Below, piece after piece: positions 43,951-54,175 of a stretch of DNA of 64,000 bases. Position 1 is the stretch's first letter; the number at the start of each line of letters is the position of its first letter. The position numbers and the translations under genes were made by a program. This stretch comes from Acanthococcus lagerstroemiae (lineage: Eukaryota; Arthropoda; Insecta; Hemiptera; Eriococcidae), in assembly GCA_031841125.1 (NCBI GenBank), contig CM063107.1, positions 68,397,814-68,461,813 of the forward strand, given 5' to 3'. The notes under the pieces are model-generated. The model did not search any database, was not told the DNA's origin, and saw nothing but the letters and a program-made list of their open reading frames with translations.

Positions 43951-45858
43951 ACCCTGCTAGGTAGTCTTTTATGATAAAAATTATCTATTAAAATATTCTG
44001 GTAAGTTTCTGAGGTTCCGAGATTCCACGCACTCTTCAAATGAAAATTATGGAAATTTTTACCATATTCTGGTATCAATTACTGTAATTCCATTAAATTT
44101 CGATAGAATTAGTGTAATCGCAAGTGGCGCCGATTTTGGTTTTGAAAATACCAGATGCAAATCTTCCTGAAAGACCCACTACCCTACATTTATTCCTCCC
44201 ATCTGATTTTTTGAATTTTATGCTCCTTTCTAATTTTTACTGAACCTTGTCAACCATCAACTCGCTCGACCGCTCATCTGTCCCCTCCCCCGCCCCACAA
44301 GTACTTGGCATCTGCTCAAAACTTACTCCAGGGTGGGCGCCACTGATGATCCTTACCAGAATGTAATAAAAATTGCTAGAATTTTCAGTTAGAGTGCGCG
44401 AAATCGCTGAACATCAGGCACTTACTAGAATTCTAGAAATTTTTGTCAGAATTCAGCACAGCTTTCTCGCGTTCGAGATTCTTTTTCACACGCTACCATT
44501 AAATTACTGCAGTACATGTTGATTTTGTGCATGTATTCCATTCAGGATCGTCCAGGAAAAGGACCTAATATGACATTTTAATTGGGTCCATTTTTCGAGT
44601 TACCATAAGAAATGGTGAATCGGATTATATTTTAGAAGAGTTCTTGAAATGTTTCTAAGACTAAAACTAATAAATGGAAATTAAAATCTACTCGCGGGAA
44701 CAAAATGTAGCGACAGTGTCCATTCCACTACTTTTTTAGTTCTCAAAGTTGGCACACTGTAGTATTCAAAGGCAGATTAACTATTTCTAGCGTAGGAAAG
44801 CAAGATCAGGCGCTGATCCACACGATCATTTTGGGAAGGGAAGTGGCAGATGGAAAAGCGCGAGTATAGCGAGCGGAAATTTTTTGCTGCCCCCTCCCCA
44901 TAGATTTTCCCTACCGTTTTCTGTTTTCCCCCTCCCCACAGATTCCCCCACCCCCTTTTTCCAGCGGATCCGCGCCAGTAAGATCAAAATTGGCGCCCTC
45001 AGAGCGAGCTCTATCGGCGCGCACATGCTTTGCGCCTCGTAAAGGGAATTTCTTAGGGATGGGGACTTTAAAGAATATTATGTATGCGTTTGTGTTGAAA
45101 AATATTTTTCCCCCTGATGGCGTCTTTCTCTTCTCCGCGCCCTAAGAAAATGCTGCCCATGCTTACGTTTTAATCCGCTCTGGTAGTATTTTCGGCATGT
45201 AAGCACGTCAGAATACCCACATGTTTTCATGGAACCATTAAAACTTTATAGAACTTTATCAGTAGCTCGGAAGCTACCAGCATTGAGAATTTGGTGCCAA
45301 TAGATTTGAACGAGAATAACATAACGAATAATGAAATCCTCGAACTTTACAGAAACTTTCATTTAGAATGCTTCAAATTTTGAGTTTCTTCATTTTTATA
45401 CATAGTATGCTGATACAAAATGGGGTGAATAGGATCAATAAATAGTTGATTTACCTATAATACTTCGGTTACTCTAAGCAATCTGGTAACCATGCTATGG
45501 AAATACGAGACGAATCCACGTGGTAAAAAATATAAAAAGTAGACTGATGAGGAGTTTATTATACTTAGAAGTCATATTGTGAGCGGAAGACAGAAGGGGA
45601 GGATTCATCGTTTTTTTAAAAATTCCTATTGATTCTATTCACTATTCTTCAACTCCACAGTGATTCTTTTCATCATTTATGTCTTTTAAATGGATTCTTT
45701 AGCTAATGTAAATACATGATCCTATTCATCCAGCATTGTGGATCAGTAGGAACAGACCCTAAAAAAGGGGGGCTCAAGGAAGGATTTAATTTCAGTATCA
45801 ATCAATAGTGTACATTATGACTCAAAAAATGGAATTTATTCAACTCTCTTCCTACATA
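43951..45858. other. non-coding; family G fragments, no gene
   Basis: Segments at about 44000-44120 and 44345-44460 (CTAGAATTTTCAGTTAGAGT, AAATCGCTGAACATCAGGCA) recur at 48430-48815. A C-rich stretch at 44880-44960 looks like a MITE relic. No coding frame is supported. Confidence 0.4.
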
Positions 45859-46111
45859 TGGACGCTATTCAGTAAAAGGGAACCAACTAGCAGAATCCGC
45901 TTTTTGAGAACACGTGATTCGAAGTTCAAGAGCCATGTAGAAACCATATATGAAATAGCGTTTACTGATAAGCTTTTTTCAACGTGAGTTCACATTTTTG
46001 AATCGGGGGCCCAAGTTTGAAAAATTCTACTTTTTACGCACTTCCCAACGATACTAATAACTCAATTTTTTTACAAATATTAGTTGGTTCCCTTTTGCTG
46101 AATAGCGTCCA
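45859..46111. mobile_element. TA-flanked MITE, 30-bp TIRs
   Basis: TGGACGCTATTCAGTAAAAG then GGAACCAACTA is mirrored by TAGTTGGTTCCCTTTTGCTG and AATAGCGTCCA with one mismatch. TA borders both ends (45857-45858, 46112-46113). The interior is non-coding. The near-identity of the ends suggests recent insertion. Confidence 0.88.
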
Positions 46112-46164
46112 TATGAACTGTCTTCCCCAGGAAAATGCTTGAAAATAAAAAGAGATCCTGTTCA

Positions 46165-48300
46165 CCCCGTTTTACTTTATTTTGTTTTATTTTACAGCAT
46201 ATTAGTTGAAAATGTAATTCTTATATTTAACTCTTGTCGGACTCTATTCTCCCAGTATTGGCCCATTTCTGGGCAAATGCCTCTACACATCTTTTCTATT
46301 TTTTTCTCTCTCATGCTTCTCTTTCCCATGTTGGTCCCCACTCCTGAACTATCTTGTCTCTCAATCTTGCTTGTGGTCTTCCCGTGGTGCGCTTCCCTTC
46401 CCTTGGCATCTAATCCAAAACTTTCCTCTCCCATCTATCCTCTTGCCGGATTACATGTCCCGCATCTTTTGTTTTTACCTTTTTCCCTGATTTTCCCCTG
46501 AATATTTCCGTGTTTTTGATTTTGTCCAATTTTTTTATTCCTAAAATACTTCTATCCATTATTCTGTGGGTAGACTGAATTTTCTCCACACTGGCTTTTG
46601 CTGCCGCCCATATTTGACACCCGTATGTGAGTGATGTGGTAAGGTACAAATCTCCATGATTTTGAACTTCAATTTCTCTACTATTTTCTCTTTGCAGAAT
46701 TCCTTTCTGGCTCAATAGTTTTTCCACCTTCCCTTTATTCTTTTAAATATTTCTTTTTTATTCCTATTTTGAAATGAAATTGTTTGTCCCAAATATTCAA
46801 CTTCTTCTACTGTTTACATTATCCCTCCTACAATTTTGAATTCCCCTCCTTCCTTATTTGTTATAATTTTTGTTTTTTTCCATATTTATTGTCAGTTCTC
46901 CAATTTTGCATTCGTTTATGAGGTCGTTTGCTATATTTTGGAGTTCTTTTTTACTTTCTGCTATAATTACATCATCCGCAAATCTTAGGTTTACCCAGGA
47001 AGCAGCGCCCTTTCCACGTGGGCTAACCTGGGCAACGGACCCCACTTTGGCTTCGGGGTCCGACCAAGGGCGCAGGGTGTAGCGGCCGTCAAAGAAAAGA
47101 AAAGCGGGGGGGGGAAGTTAGGTTCGGTAATTCTGAAATCTTTGTGTCGGGATATGTGACTTGTCGGGAGAAAATTAGTCGGGAAAACGGTGTCGGGATT
47201 ACAGGTGACGGGAAAAAGGATTCGGGAAAAAGGATGTCGGGGCAATTTCTTGTCGGGGAAATGTCCTGTCGGGAAAATGTACCCCGGTAAAGGCCCATTT
47301 TCCCATCTATTTTTACTACCCGTTATTCCCAGTTCAGGTTCCTAAAAATCTGTTCTACGAGTACTATGCAATTAAATGAATTCGGGGATAGTGGATCACC
47401 TTTACGTATCCCCCTTTGAATGGCGATGGCCCATCCGTGTTTGTCCATTTTTATGCACGCTTTTGCATTTTCGTACATCTTTTTGACATATTTATCCATT
47501 TAGCTTCAACCCCCTGTTTTCGCATAGCTTTCCATAAGAAGTTACGGTGATCTGAATCAAAGGCTTTGTTGAAGTCGATAAACATAAAGATGCACTTCCC
47601 GATTGTATTCATGGCTTTTTCAATCAATTGATGAATTATGAAGATTTGGTCTATTGTTGAGTAATTTTTGCGGAAGCCCGCTTGTTCTCGGCTCTGATTT
47701 GTCTCTAGTTGATTGTATACACGATTTTTGACAATGGTCGAAAACGGTTTCCCCAAACTTTGTATTGAACTTATTGGTCTGTAATTTGCTATACTTTTTT
47801 CATTTCCTTTTTTATAGAATAAAATGATTTCCCCTGTTTCCCATTGTTTAGGTATCTCTTCTTTTTCTAATATTTGATGGACTAATTCCGTTAATGGGGT
47901 GATTAATATTTCCATGAGTATTTTCAGCATTTCATTACTGATTTTATCGGGGGCTGGAGCTTTATTACTTTTTAACTTTTCAAGAGCCTATTCTACTTCC
48001 TTTTTTAATATTTTAGGTACGTATTCTTCGTTTTGTTCGTTCTCCCCTTCCTTTTCTTCCTCTTTATCTTTTCTTTGCCGGCTTCCACAATTCGATTTCC
48101 TTCCCTTGTTAGTTTTCGACTTCCAATGCCAAATTTCTTCCTTTGCTCAGTGCTTTTTTCTTTTATTGCCATTTTATTGACCCATTGTCCCTCGTACTGT
48201 TTTCACTTTTGCTGCATGAAATGTTCTTATGACATTACGAATTGGTTGTCGAGCTAATTTCTTCAATTCTATCAATTTTATTTTCTCCGTTGGCGCCAAA
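46165..48300 (-). pseudogene. RTE-like LINE, ORF2 RT and C-terminal domain, degenerate
   Basis: On the minus strand the RT domain shows EMLKILMEILITPLTELVHQ, WETGEIILFYKKG, IANYRPISSI, REQAGFRKNYSTIDQI and FIDFNKAFDS (47940-47470). After an approximately 310-bp insertion comes NLRFADDVIIAESKKELQNI with the catalytic F-A-D-D (about 46985). A C-terminal part has LTYGCQIWAA, RSILGIKKLDKIKN and GHVIRQEDRWERKVLD, followed after a frame change by PREGKRTTGRP (46727-46380). The endonuclease domain is missing. The 3' end is A-rich (about 46190-46165). Several frame shifts and stops make it inactive. The family match is by motif only. Confidence 0.85.
46994..47304. mobile_element. insertion in LINE with repeated GTCGGGA units
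   Basis: It interrupts the RT between the KIDGK and NLRFADD segments. From about 47145 to 47280 the word GTCGGGA or GTCGGGG recurs about eight times at 12-20-bp spacing and ends at ACCCCGGTAAAGG. The other half (47000-47090) is unrelated GC-rich sequence with CGGACCCCACTTTGGC. The GTCGGG half is architecturally like the repeated-unit ends of the 26.5-kb MULE; no matching opposite end is present. Confidence 0.5.
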
Positions 48301-48826
48301 ACGTTTTTCTTTTACAGTTGATCGCATTCTTAGATTATCTTTTTAGTTTTTCCTGTTAATTTGTATTCCCTATTTCTTTTCACCCCGTCTTACGGTTCTA
48401 CAAAATAGATGATGATAGGTCATCAGTAATGAGCCGAAAATTCCGAGAAACCTCACCAGATTTTAGAGAATTTTGAAATCATTCCGCTTGGAATGGGAAC
48501 GGAAGTTGTCTCAGGAATTTCCAGGGAAATGCCATGTTTGTGTTTCCGAGAATTGCACATCACTGAGACTGTGTTACGTTGCGGTTCAGACTGAGTCCTG
48601 GATGCTCAACGTTTTCAAGTGCATTTTACCGGAAAATTCTGGTACAATTTTCCCCACATTCTGGAAATAATTATACTGTAATTCTGCCAAAATTTAGCGA
48701 GATTACGAACTGCTGTCAAAATTTAATAAAACTAACCAGAATTTTCAGTTGAATGTGTGAAATCGCTGAACATCAGAGACTTTCCCATAGAATTCTAGTG
48801 ATTTCTGCCAGAAAATTTCTCTCAGT
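48301..48826. repeat. family G copy (AATTTTCAGTTGAATG, GAAATCGCTGAACATCAG)
   Basis: It shares several segments with 44000-44460, e.g. CCAGAATTTTCAGTT, GCTGAACATCAGAGAC and AGAATTCTAG. No coding content is seen. Its right end receives the next MITE. Confidence 0.5.
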
Positions 48827-49120
48827 CAGTGGCGCAACCAGAAATTTTCTTTACGGGGTGCTAGAATTTCGAGTTGACTTAGTACCTACCCCCTTTTTTA
48901 GGGGGGGGGGGGGTTAAAAATTAGTACAAAACTCAACCTTTTATTCTTACCTTGTTTTACAGTCGAATTTGGCTTAACACATATAATCAACTGTCCTTGA
49001 AAACCGGACAACGCTAAGACAACGCGATACGTGGACATACAAAAAACATAAAATGAAACATTTCTGTTTCCATATCAAATTTTTTTCAGCCCCTATGCAC
49101 CCCTCTTGGTTGCGCCACTG
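48827..49120. mobile_element. hAT-like MITE, exact 8-bp duplication CTCTCAGT
   Basis: CAGTGGCGCAACCAG is mirrored by TTGGTTGCGCCACTG. CTCTCAGT lies at 48819-48826 and 49121-49128. The interior holds a 14-G run, and ATTTTCTTTACGGGG near one end is answered by CCCCTATGCACCCC near the other. It belongs to the same broad group as the 8.4, 15.9 and 33.2 kb elements. Confidence 0.92.
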
Positions 49121-49639
49121 CTCTCAGTACATTACTGAGTTCCTGTTCTGCGGCGGTTCAGGACGGAGCAGGATAGTATTAATACTGATTTTCTTTCTCC
49201 GTTTCTCATGTAAACCGAGACTGAGTATTTCGGTTATTTTGATGGTTGTTCAATAATTATTTTACCATACCTACATATACCGATAAATTTAGCATTTAAC
49301 AATCTCATAGACTTTTAATGATTTTCAAGATCAAAAAAAGAGACAGAAAAGATAATAATACGATGGAAAATACTTATAGGGAAGTAGTAGAATTATTTTT
49401 TTCAAAATTTTCAAACAAAGTTCGGTAAGTAATTCACTGAAGTCATTGCTGTTCATTGATAACAGTTTGATAACAGTTTAGAACACAAGTTCAAGAGATC
49501 TTTAAAACAATGCTCTTTTATCGCCATGATTTTTTAGTCTACGGACTTTTACCCTCCTGTTGATCACAAGTCTACATTCATGTAACGAAGTCACATGTTT
49601 ACTCATGCGGACTTTTTATTTAGTCACGTGTGTACAATA
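49121..49639. other. no gene seen
   Basis: AT-rich non-coding DNA. Confidence 0.35.
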
Positions 49640-50815
49640 ATAAGAAATCGATTTTCTACGTTCCAGATCTACATTAATACGTGAGACTAGAAAAACAAAT
49701 GAAGAAAATAGCGGATCTCAGGGTGATGAGAAATCCTTATAGTCAAGGACAATCCAAACAGGTGAGTCACACTTAATGACACTTGAATAATGACCATGAG
49801 GTGGATAAAGAAGAACCGGCTGTCAGTCTAGGAAAGAGCATAAAAGGGTGGGGGTGACTTGACGATGCCAAACATTTTCCTCACTAAAAAGCTAATACAA
49901 AAGGATGAATTAACTCGGATCTGAAAACGTTTCAGTGACACATGAGGAGGGCCGATGGAAAATCACACTCAAGCAAAAAACGGAATGAGTGTACTGTGGA
50001 TTCCAGGATGATGGGGGACTTTTAAGAACAAGGAGAGTCTAACAAAGTGATATCAAGTCAGATGCGAATTACAGTTGAACGAAGAAGTGGGTAAGAAAGA
50101 ACGGGCTATTAATCTGAGGAAGTGCAAAAAAGAGAGGGAGCTGATTAGATAGAGCAGATTACTATATAACAGTGTTGTTAGACATAAGAAAACAAAATGA
50201 CAAAATGGCAATTGAATTTTCAAAATATTGTCACATGACAAAACTTTAACTTGTCGTTTGTCGGGATCATTCTGTCAATAACATAACAAAAAAATGAATC
50301 CAATGATAAAACAAAATGATAAAATTATGTTATGACATTTTGTCAACAATTAAATGATAAATTATGTTGAACAACGTAATGATTGATGACGGATTGTGCT
50401 AAGCGACCTGCCATTGATAGTAGACTATGCTAAGCGACATGACAAAAAGGAAGACAAAATGACAAAATAATTTTGTCAAGACATAACAAAACGATGAAAA
50501 AATAACATAACAAAACTCTGAAGACGACAAAACTCATGACACAGCAAAAAAATATGAAATGCTCGTCTAAAAAAATGACGAAATGACAAAAACTTTTTCT
50601 GTGTAACAACGCTGTTGTATAACGAGCAGAAAAAGATAAAACTAACTCAGATCTGAAATACGCTTCAGTGAGACCTGAGGATGGCCGATGGAACATCGCC
50701 TTTGGGCAAAAACTAAATAAGCGTGCGGATCTCACGGTGGTGAGCGATCTCAAATATCGAGAAGTGTTGAAAAGTTTAAAATTTTCCAGATCTATATCGT
50801 ACTGGAGTAAGGTAT
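49640..50815 (+). repeat. three-unit 285-bp tandem array split by family D
   Basis: GCGGATCTCAGGGTGATGAG (49711), GTGGATTCCAGGATGATGGG (49996) and GCGGATCTCACGGTGGTGAG (50725) mark unit starts. The first spacing is 285 bp and the second 729 bp, i.e. 285 plus a 445-bp insertion. Other landmarks agree: GTGGATAAAGAAGAACCGGC (49801) with GTGGGTAAGAAAGAACGGGC (50086), and TTTCAGTGACACATGAGGAG (49931) with TTCAGTGAGACCTGAGGATG (50665). Confidence 0.7.
50170..50614 (-). mobile_element. family D element, hAT-like ends
   Basis: CAGTGTTGTTAGACATAA and the inverse of TTCTGTGTAACAACGCTG form the ends. Flanks CTATATAA (50162-50169) and TTGTATAA (50615-50622) agree at 6 of 8. The interior is rich in ACAAAATGACAAAAT, with a central GCTAAGCGACCTGCCATTGA. 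It has no frame. The copy at 10570 is inverted relative to this one. Confidence 0.75.
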
Positions 50816-51519
50816 GCTAAGTCTCAGAAAAGTACCGTTGCAGACACACGATGTTTTTTCATTACAATGGATACGCGACTGGTTCTACCGTTGAAGTCAT
50901 TGACCTGCACAGCTTCAACAGAGCGTATAAAAAGTGAACACGTAAATTTATAACCGGTTGGCCAATAAAGTGTAGTTACAATCGACCAAGGTAGGAAGTA
51001 CCATTTCCACCACTTGTCGATGGTACCTCCATTTAAACAAGGGAATGTCGAACACGTTACATACCTGTTTACTGCTGTGATCAAGAATAATTTTAATTTG
51101 TAACATTCTCACCTGCTTTTGTTGACCATGGTTTGAATAATGCCGGCATATTAAAATAATGTTATCATTTCCCCAAGGTTCTATAGGTTATCTTCAAATA
51201 TTGTTAAAAAGTTTGCATACAGTGGAATTACAATTCAGTATCAAACATAACTTGTGTGAATGCCAGAATTGCTCGAATCAAATAGTGGAAGGGGCGGGGA
51301 ACATCAACATTGCAAAGAAGAGAAAGGATATTTTTATACGAAAAACACAATGTTGGAAAACTAGTCTCCAACCGAATCAAAAATACCTGCTGTTGACAAG
51401 GGCAGTAGCTTTGGAACGGGGAGAGAAGGGTACAGTGCACCAGTATGTGGGGATGGGCACTAGGGTATGGGGGTGGGGGCAGATAGCGATCTTTCTCCCG
51501 TTCATTTCTCTTTTTTTTG
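50816..51519. other. no supported gene
   Basis: A minus frame at 51084-50824 and the long plus frame from 51159 show no domain; the latter continues antisense through the LINE below. Confidence 0.35.
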
Positions 51520-52330
51520 TTCATTTTTTTGGTTGTTTTTTTTTGTTAATTTCATTTTTTGTTTTGCTTAAATATATCAAGTTGATTTCCAGTCCTGCCA
51601 ATCCACTTTCCTCTGCTACTGCTGATATAGCTTTCTCGAGCAGCTTGGCAGTACGTTCGATTAGAATTACATCATCAGCAAATTTTAAATTTGTTAAATT
51701 TTGTCCCAAAATTGAAATACCTTCCCCTGTGAATTTTCTTGTATCAAATACTCTTTGGATTACCGCATTGAACAGGTCCGGGGATAGGGGGTCCCCTGCT
51801 TTAGGCCTCTTTGTAGTGGGAAAATAGGGCCTAGGGTTTCTAGGCTAACTCTAGATGCTGCGCCATTATAGATTTCTTGAATTATTTTGTACGTAATCTT
51901 CCTCCACCCCAGCAATTCTCAGCGTATCGATCATGTACTTGTGCTTGACCATGTCGAAGGCTTTTTTGTAGTCAATTAGTCCAAAATATAAGTCGAACCT
52001 AAACTCTTTGGCCTTCTCAATTAGTTGGCGAATCACTAATATATGGTCAACTGTAGCGAAGCCTTTACGAAACCCAGCCTGATCCCTTGTTTGGAAATTT
52101 TCCAGCGTTTTTTGAATTCTCTTTTGTATTATTTTGGCAAATATTTTATACATCGCAGGTATGATACTTATAGGTCTATCGTTTGAGATGCTTTTTAAGT
52201 TCCCCTTTTTGGGTATAAGGATGATTTTTGCTAGTTTCCATTGCTCGGGTATTCTTTTTTTTTTAATTTTTTTCTTCTTTTTGTTTTCAAATTCTGTTAG
52301 GTTAAAGCCCCCAGTCGTAATTGGCCATTT
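51520..52330 (-). pseudogene. second RTE-like LINE fragment, RT domain only
   Basis: Minus-strand reading gives WKLAKIILIPKKGNLKS and RPISIIPAMYKIFAKIIQKR (52240-52140), QAGFRKGFATVDHILVIRQL, GLIDYKKAFD (52080-51960), then after a gap KAGDPLSPDLFNAVI and NLTNLKFADDVILIERTAK with the F-A-D-D motif (51810-51650). It is truncated before the thumb/C-terminus and upstream of RT. Several stops occur between blocks. It differs clearly from the 46-48 kb element in sequence, so it is a separate family or subfamily. Confidence 0.85.
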
Positions 52331-52864
52331 TGGCTGTCACCGGAGGGCTTCAAATAAATATATATTATTATTATTAACACACCATTATAAGCACACGCAT
52401 ATATGTACATTGATGTTATTAAAGTTAGGATACACTGCTGAGAGGAATGTTACATTACATTACAATATTAAAATAAAAAAAAAACAATGAAAAAAAAAGG
52501 CAGAAAACGAAAATATATTCAACGGGTTGATAAAACGGCGCCTGAAGCTTTTTTTTTTTGCACTTGACCACTCAAATTATTATACCCTTCCAAAACAAAT
52601 TTCCAACGCCACTGGACAAGGAGGATCAAAGAACTAAATTCCATGGAAATGTGAACCATTGAACTGATTTGTGACCACGAAGAGCTTAATCATACCGACT
52701 GGCTTCACACAATACCCACAACTGAACTGGAATCAAGTTCAGTGTCGGTTGGAATTGGTGCCGGTCGGAAAAATGTTACATTGATTTTAGGATGAAGACT
52801 AGCCAATAGACATGGCCATGTCAAAATTAAAATTTCTTGGCCTGGAAGCAAGCAGGAGTAGACC
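52331..52864. other. no gene; simple repeats
   Basis: ATTATTATTATT at 52363 and A/T homopolymers at 52470-52560. The block 52715-52860 (AACTGGAATCAAGTTC, GGTCGGAATTGGT-like, GGCCATGTCAAAAATTAAAA) is echoed at 60300-60390. Confidence 0.4.
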
Positions 52865-53255
52865 CAGGGACGTACCAATAGGGGAACAGGGGGAAACTTA
52901 ACCCCCACCCCCACCCCTGTAGGAATTTTTCACTAAGTGGTTAGAAAAATTTACCATTCCAGTCAGGCGAGTAGAAAAAATTCAACAAGTTGAAAGATTT
53001 TTTTTTTTTGCTTTGATACTTGGAAATTGAGTAGAGACGTTGGGAAACCTCAACAAGTCAAAAGATTTTTCTTCTTGTGCTTTGATACTTGGGAATTTTG
53101 AGTTGAGTCAGTTGAAAAAATCCAACAGGTCAGAGTGTTGTTGTTGTTGTTTTTTTTTGTGCTATGAATGATACTTGGGAATTCTCAGTTGAGTCAGTTG
53201 GGACTTTCACAATCCCCCCCCCCACGCCCAGGAAAAACTCTTCGGTACGTCCCTG
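52865..53255 (+). mobile_element. family B element, exact 8-bp duplication AGTAGACC
   Basis: It starts CAGGGACGTACCAATAGG and ends TTCGGTACGTCCCTG. AGTAGACC lies at 52857-52864 and 53256-53263, as for hAT insertions. Between the ends sits a short array of about 85-bp units (GCTTTGATACTTGGGAATTT, GAGTTGAGTCAGTTG, AAAAATCCAACAGGTCA, T run). No coding frame. Confidence 0.92.
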
Positions 53256-53949
53256 AGTAGACCAAAGGGGACGGGGGAGTTTCCCCTGCATATTTCACAA
53301 GTGCCATCAGTGGTTCTTCATTGGAAATTTTGAGGTGACTTTGCCAGTTTCTCAAACCAAAATTATTGACAGATCTTGAAAGTTTCTCCGTATGCTCGTG
53401 AAAGCAGTAATTTCTTAATTAAAATAACTGCCCCCCTCCCAAAAAAAAAGAAAAGTGGCTTCGGTAAGCTTCTGTTAATAACCGGAACGTCTTCGTTTAT
53501 TCAGTAAAATGTATTCTAATTCTGTTCGGTATACTTGGCGAAAGAAGAGAACAAAAGGGCAACTTACCCCAGCAGGATTTGTTGTGGAGGCTATGAACCC
53601 TGCAGAAATCCAAAAGAAAAAACATATGTAGGGCTTACTTAGAAAAATTTATATGATATTCTATAAGTAGAATTCGTCAGGAAAAAGAAGAAAAAAGTCA
53701 CTGAACACTGATGTTTAAATATTTGTCACCATGCCCCCAGCAGTATTTTTCTTATTCACATTATTGTTTGCTATGAAGAAAATTACACGAATTGATGAGC
53801 GACTAGACATAGACAGAAGGAACCGGTATTTCCTCAGAAGTCTCTATTTTGATTGTTTTTTTGTTTTTTTCAATTTTGACAATGTCTTTTGATCTTTCAG
53901 TGTGATAGATAGGAAAAGAAAATTCGACATTTGTCAACTGACTTGCACT
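53256..53949. other. no gene seen
   Basis: Non-coding, with a C-run/A-run near 53430. Confidence 0.35.
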
Positions 53950-54175
53950 CAGGGACGAAAATAAGGAGGGGCATGGGAGGCAGTGTGCCCCCAAGCCTCC
54001 GCCAGAGTTCGGAAATGTTAGTAGATGGATCAAAAGTTGAAAAAATCCAACAAGTCAAAAGTTTTTTTTTTTTAGCCAGTACAAACAAATTTTGATACTT
54101 GGGAATTTTGAATTAAGTCAGTTGGGAATTTAACAATTTTCGCCCATTCAGGAAAAACTGTGCGCTACGTCCCGG
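53950..54175 (+). mobile_element. family B element, short form
   Basis: Starts CAGGGACGAAAATAAGG, ends TGCGCTACGTCCCGG. Flanks CTTGCACT and TTTGCAGT match at 6 of 8. It contains fewer repeat units (AAAAAATCCAACAAGTCAAA, TTTGATACTTGGGAATTTTG, AAGTCAGTTGGGAATTT) than the 52.9-kb copy. Confidence 0.8.

Noticed and set aside
46139..46501. Plus-strand frame of 120 codons
   Set aside because: Antisense to the LINE C-terminal domain and 3' region.
51159..51827. Longest open frame in the window (222 codons, plus strand)
   Set aside because: Its second half is the antisense shadow of the RTE-like RT fragment (F-A-D-D region), and the first half has no domain or codon bias.
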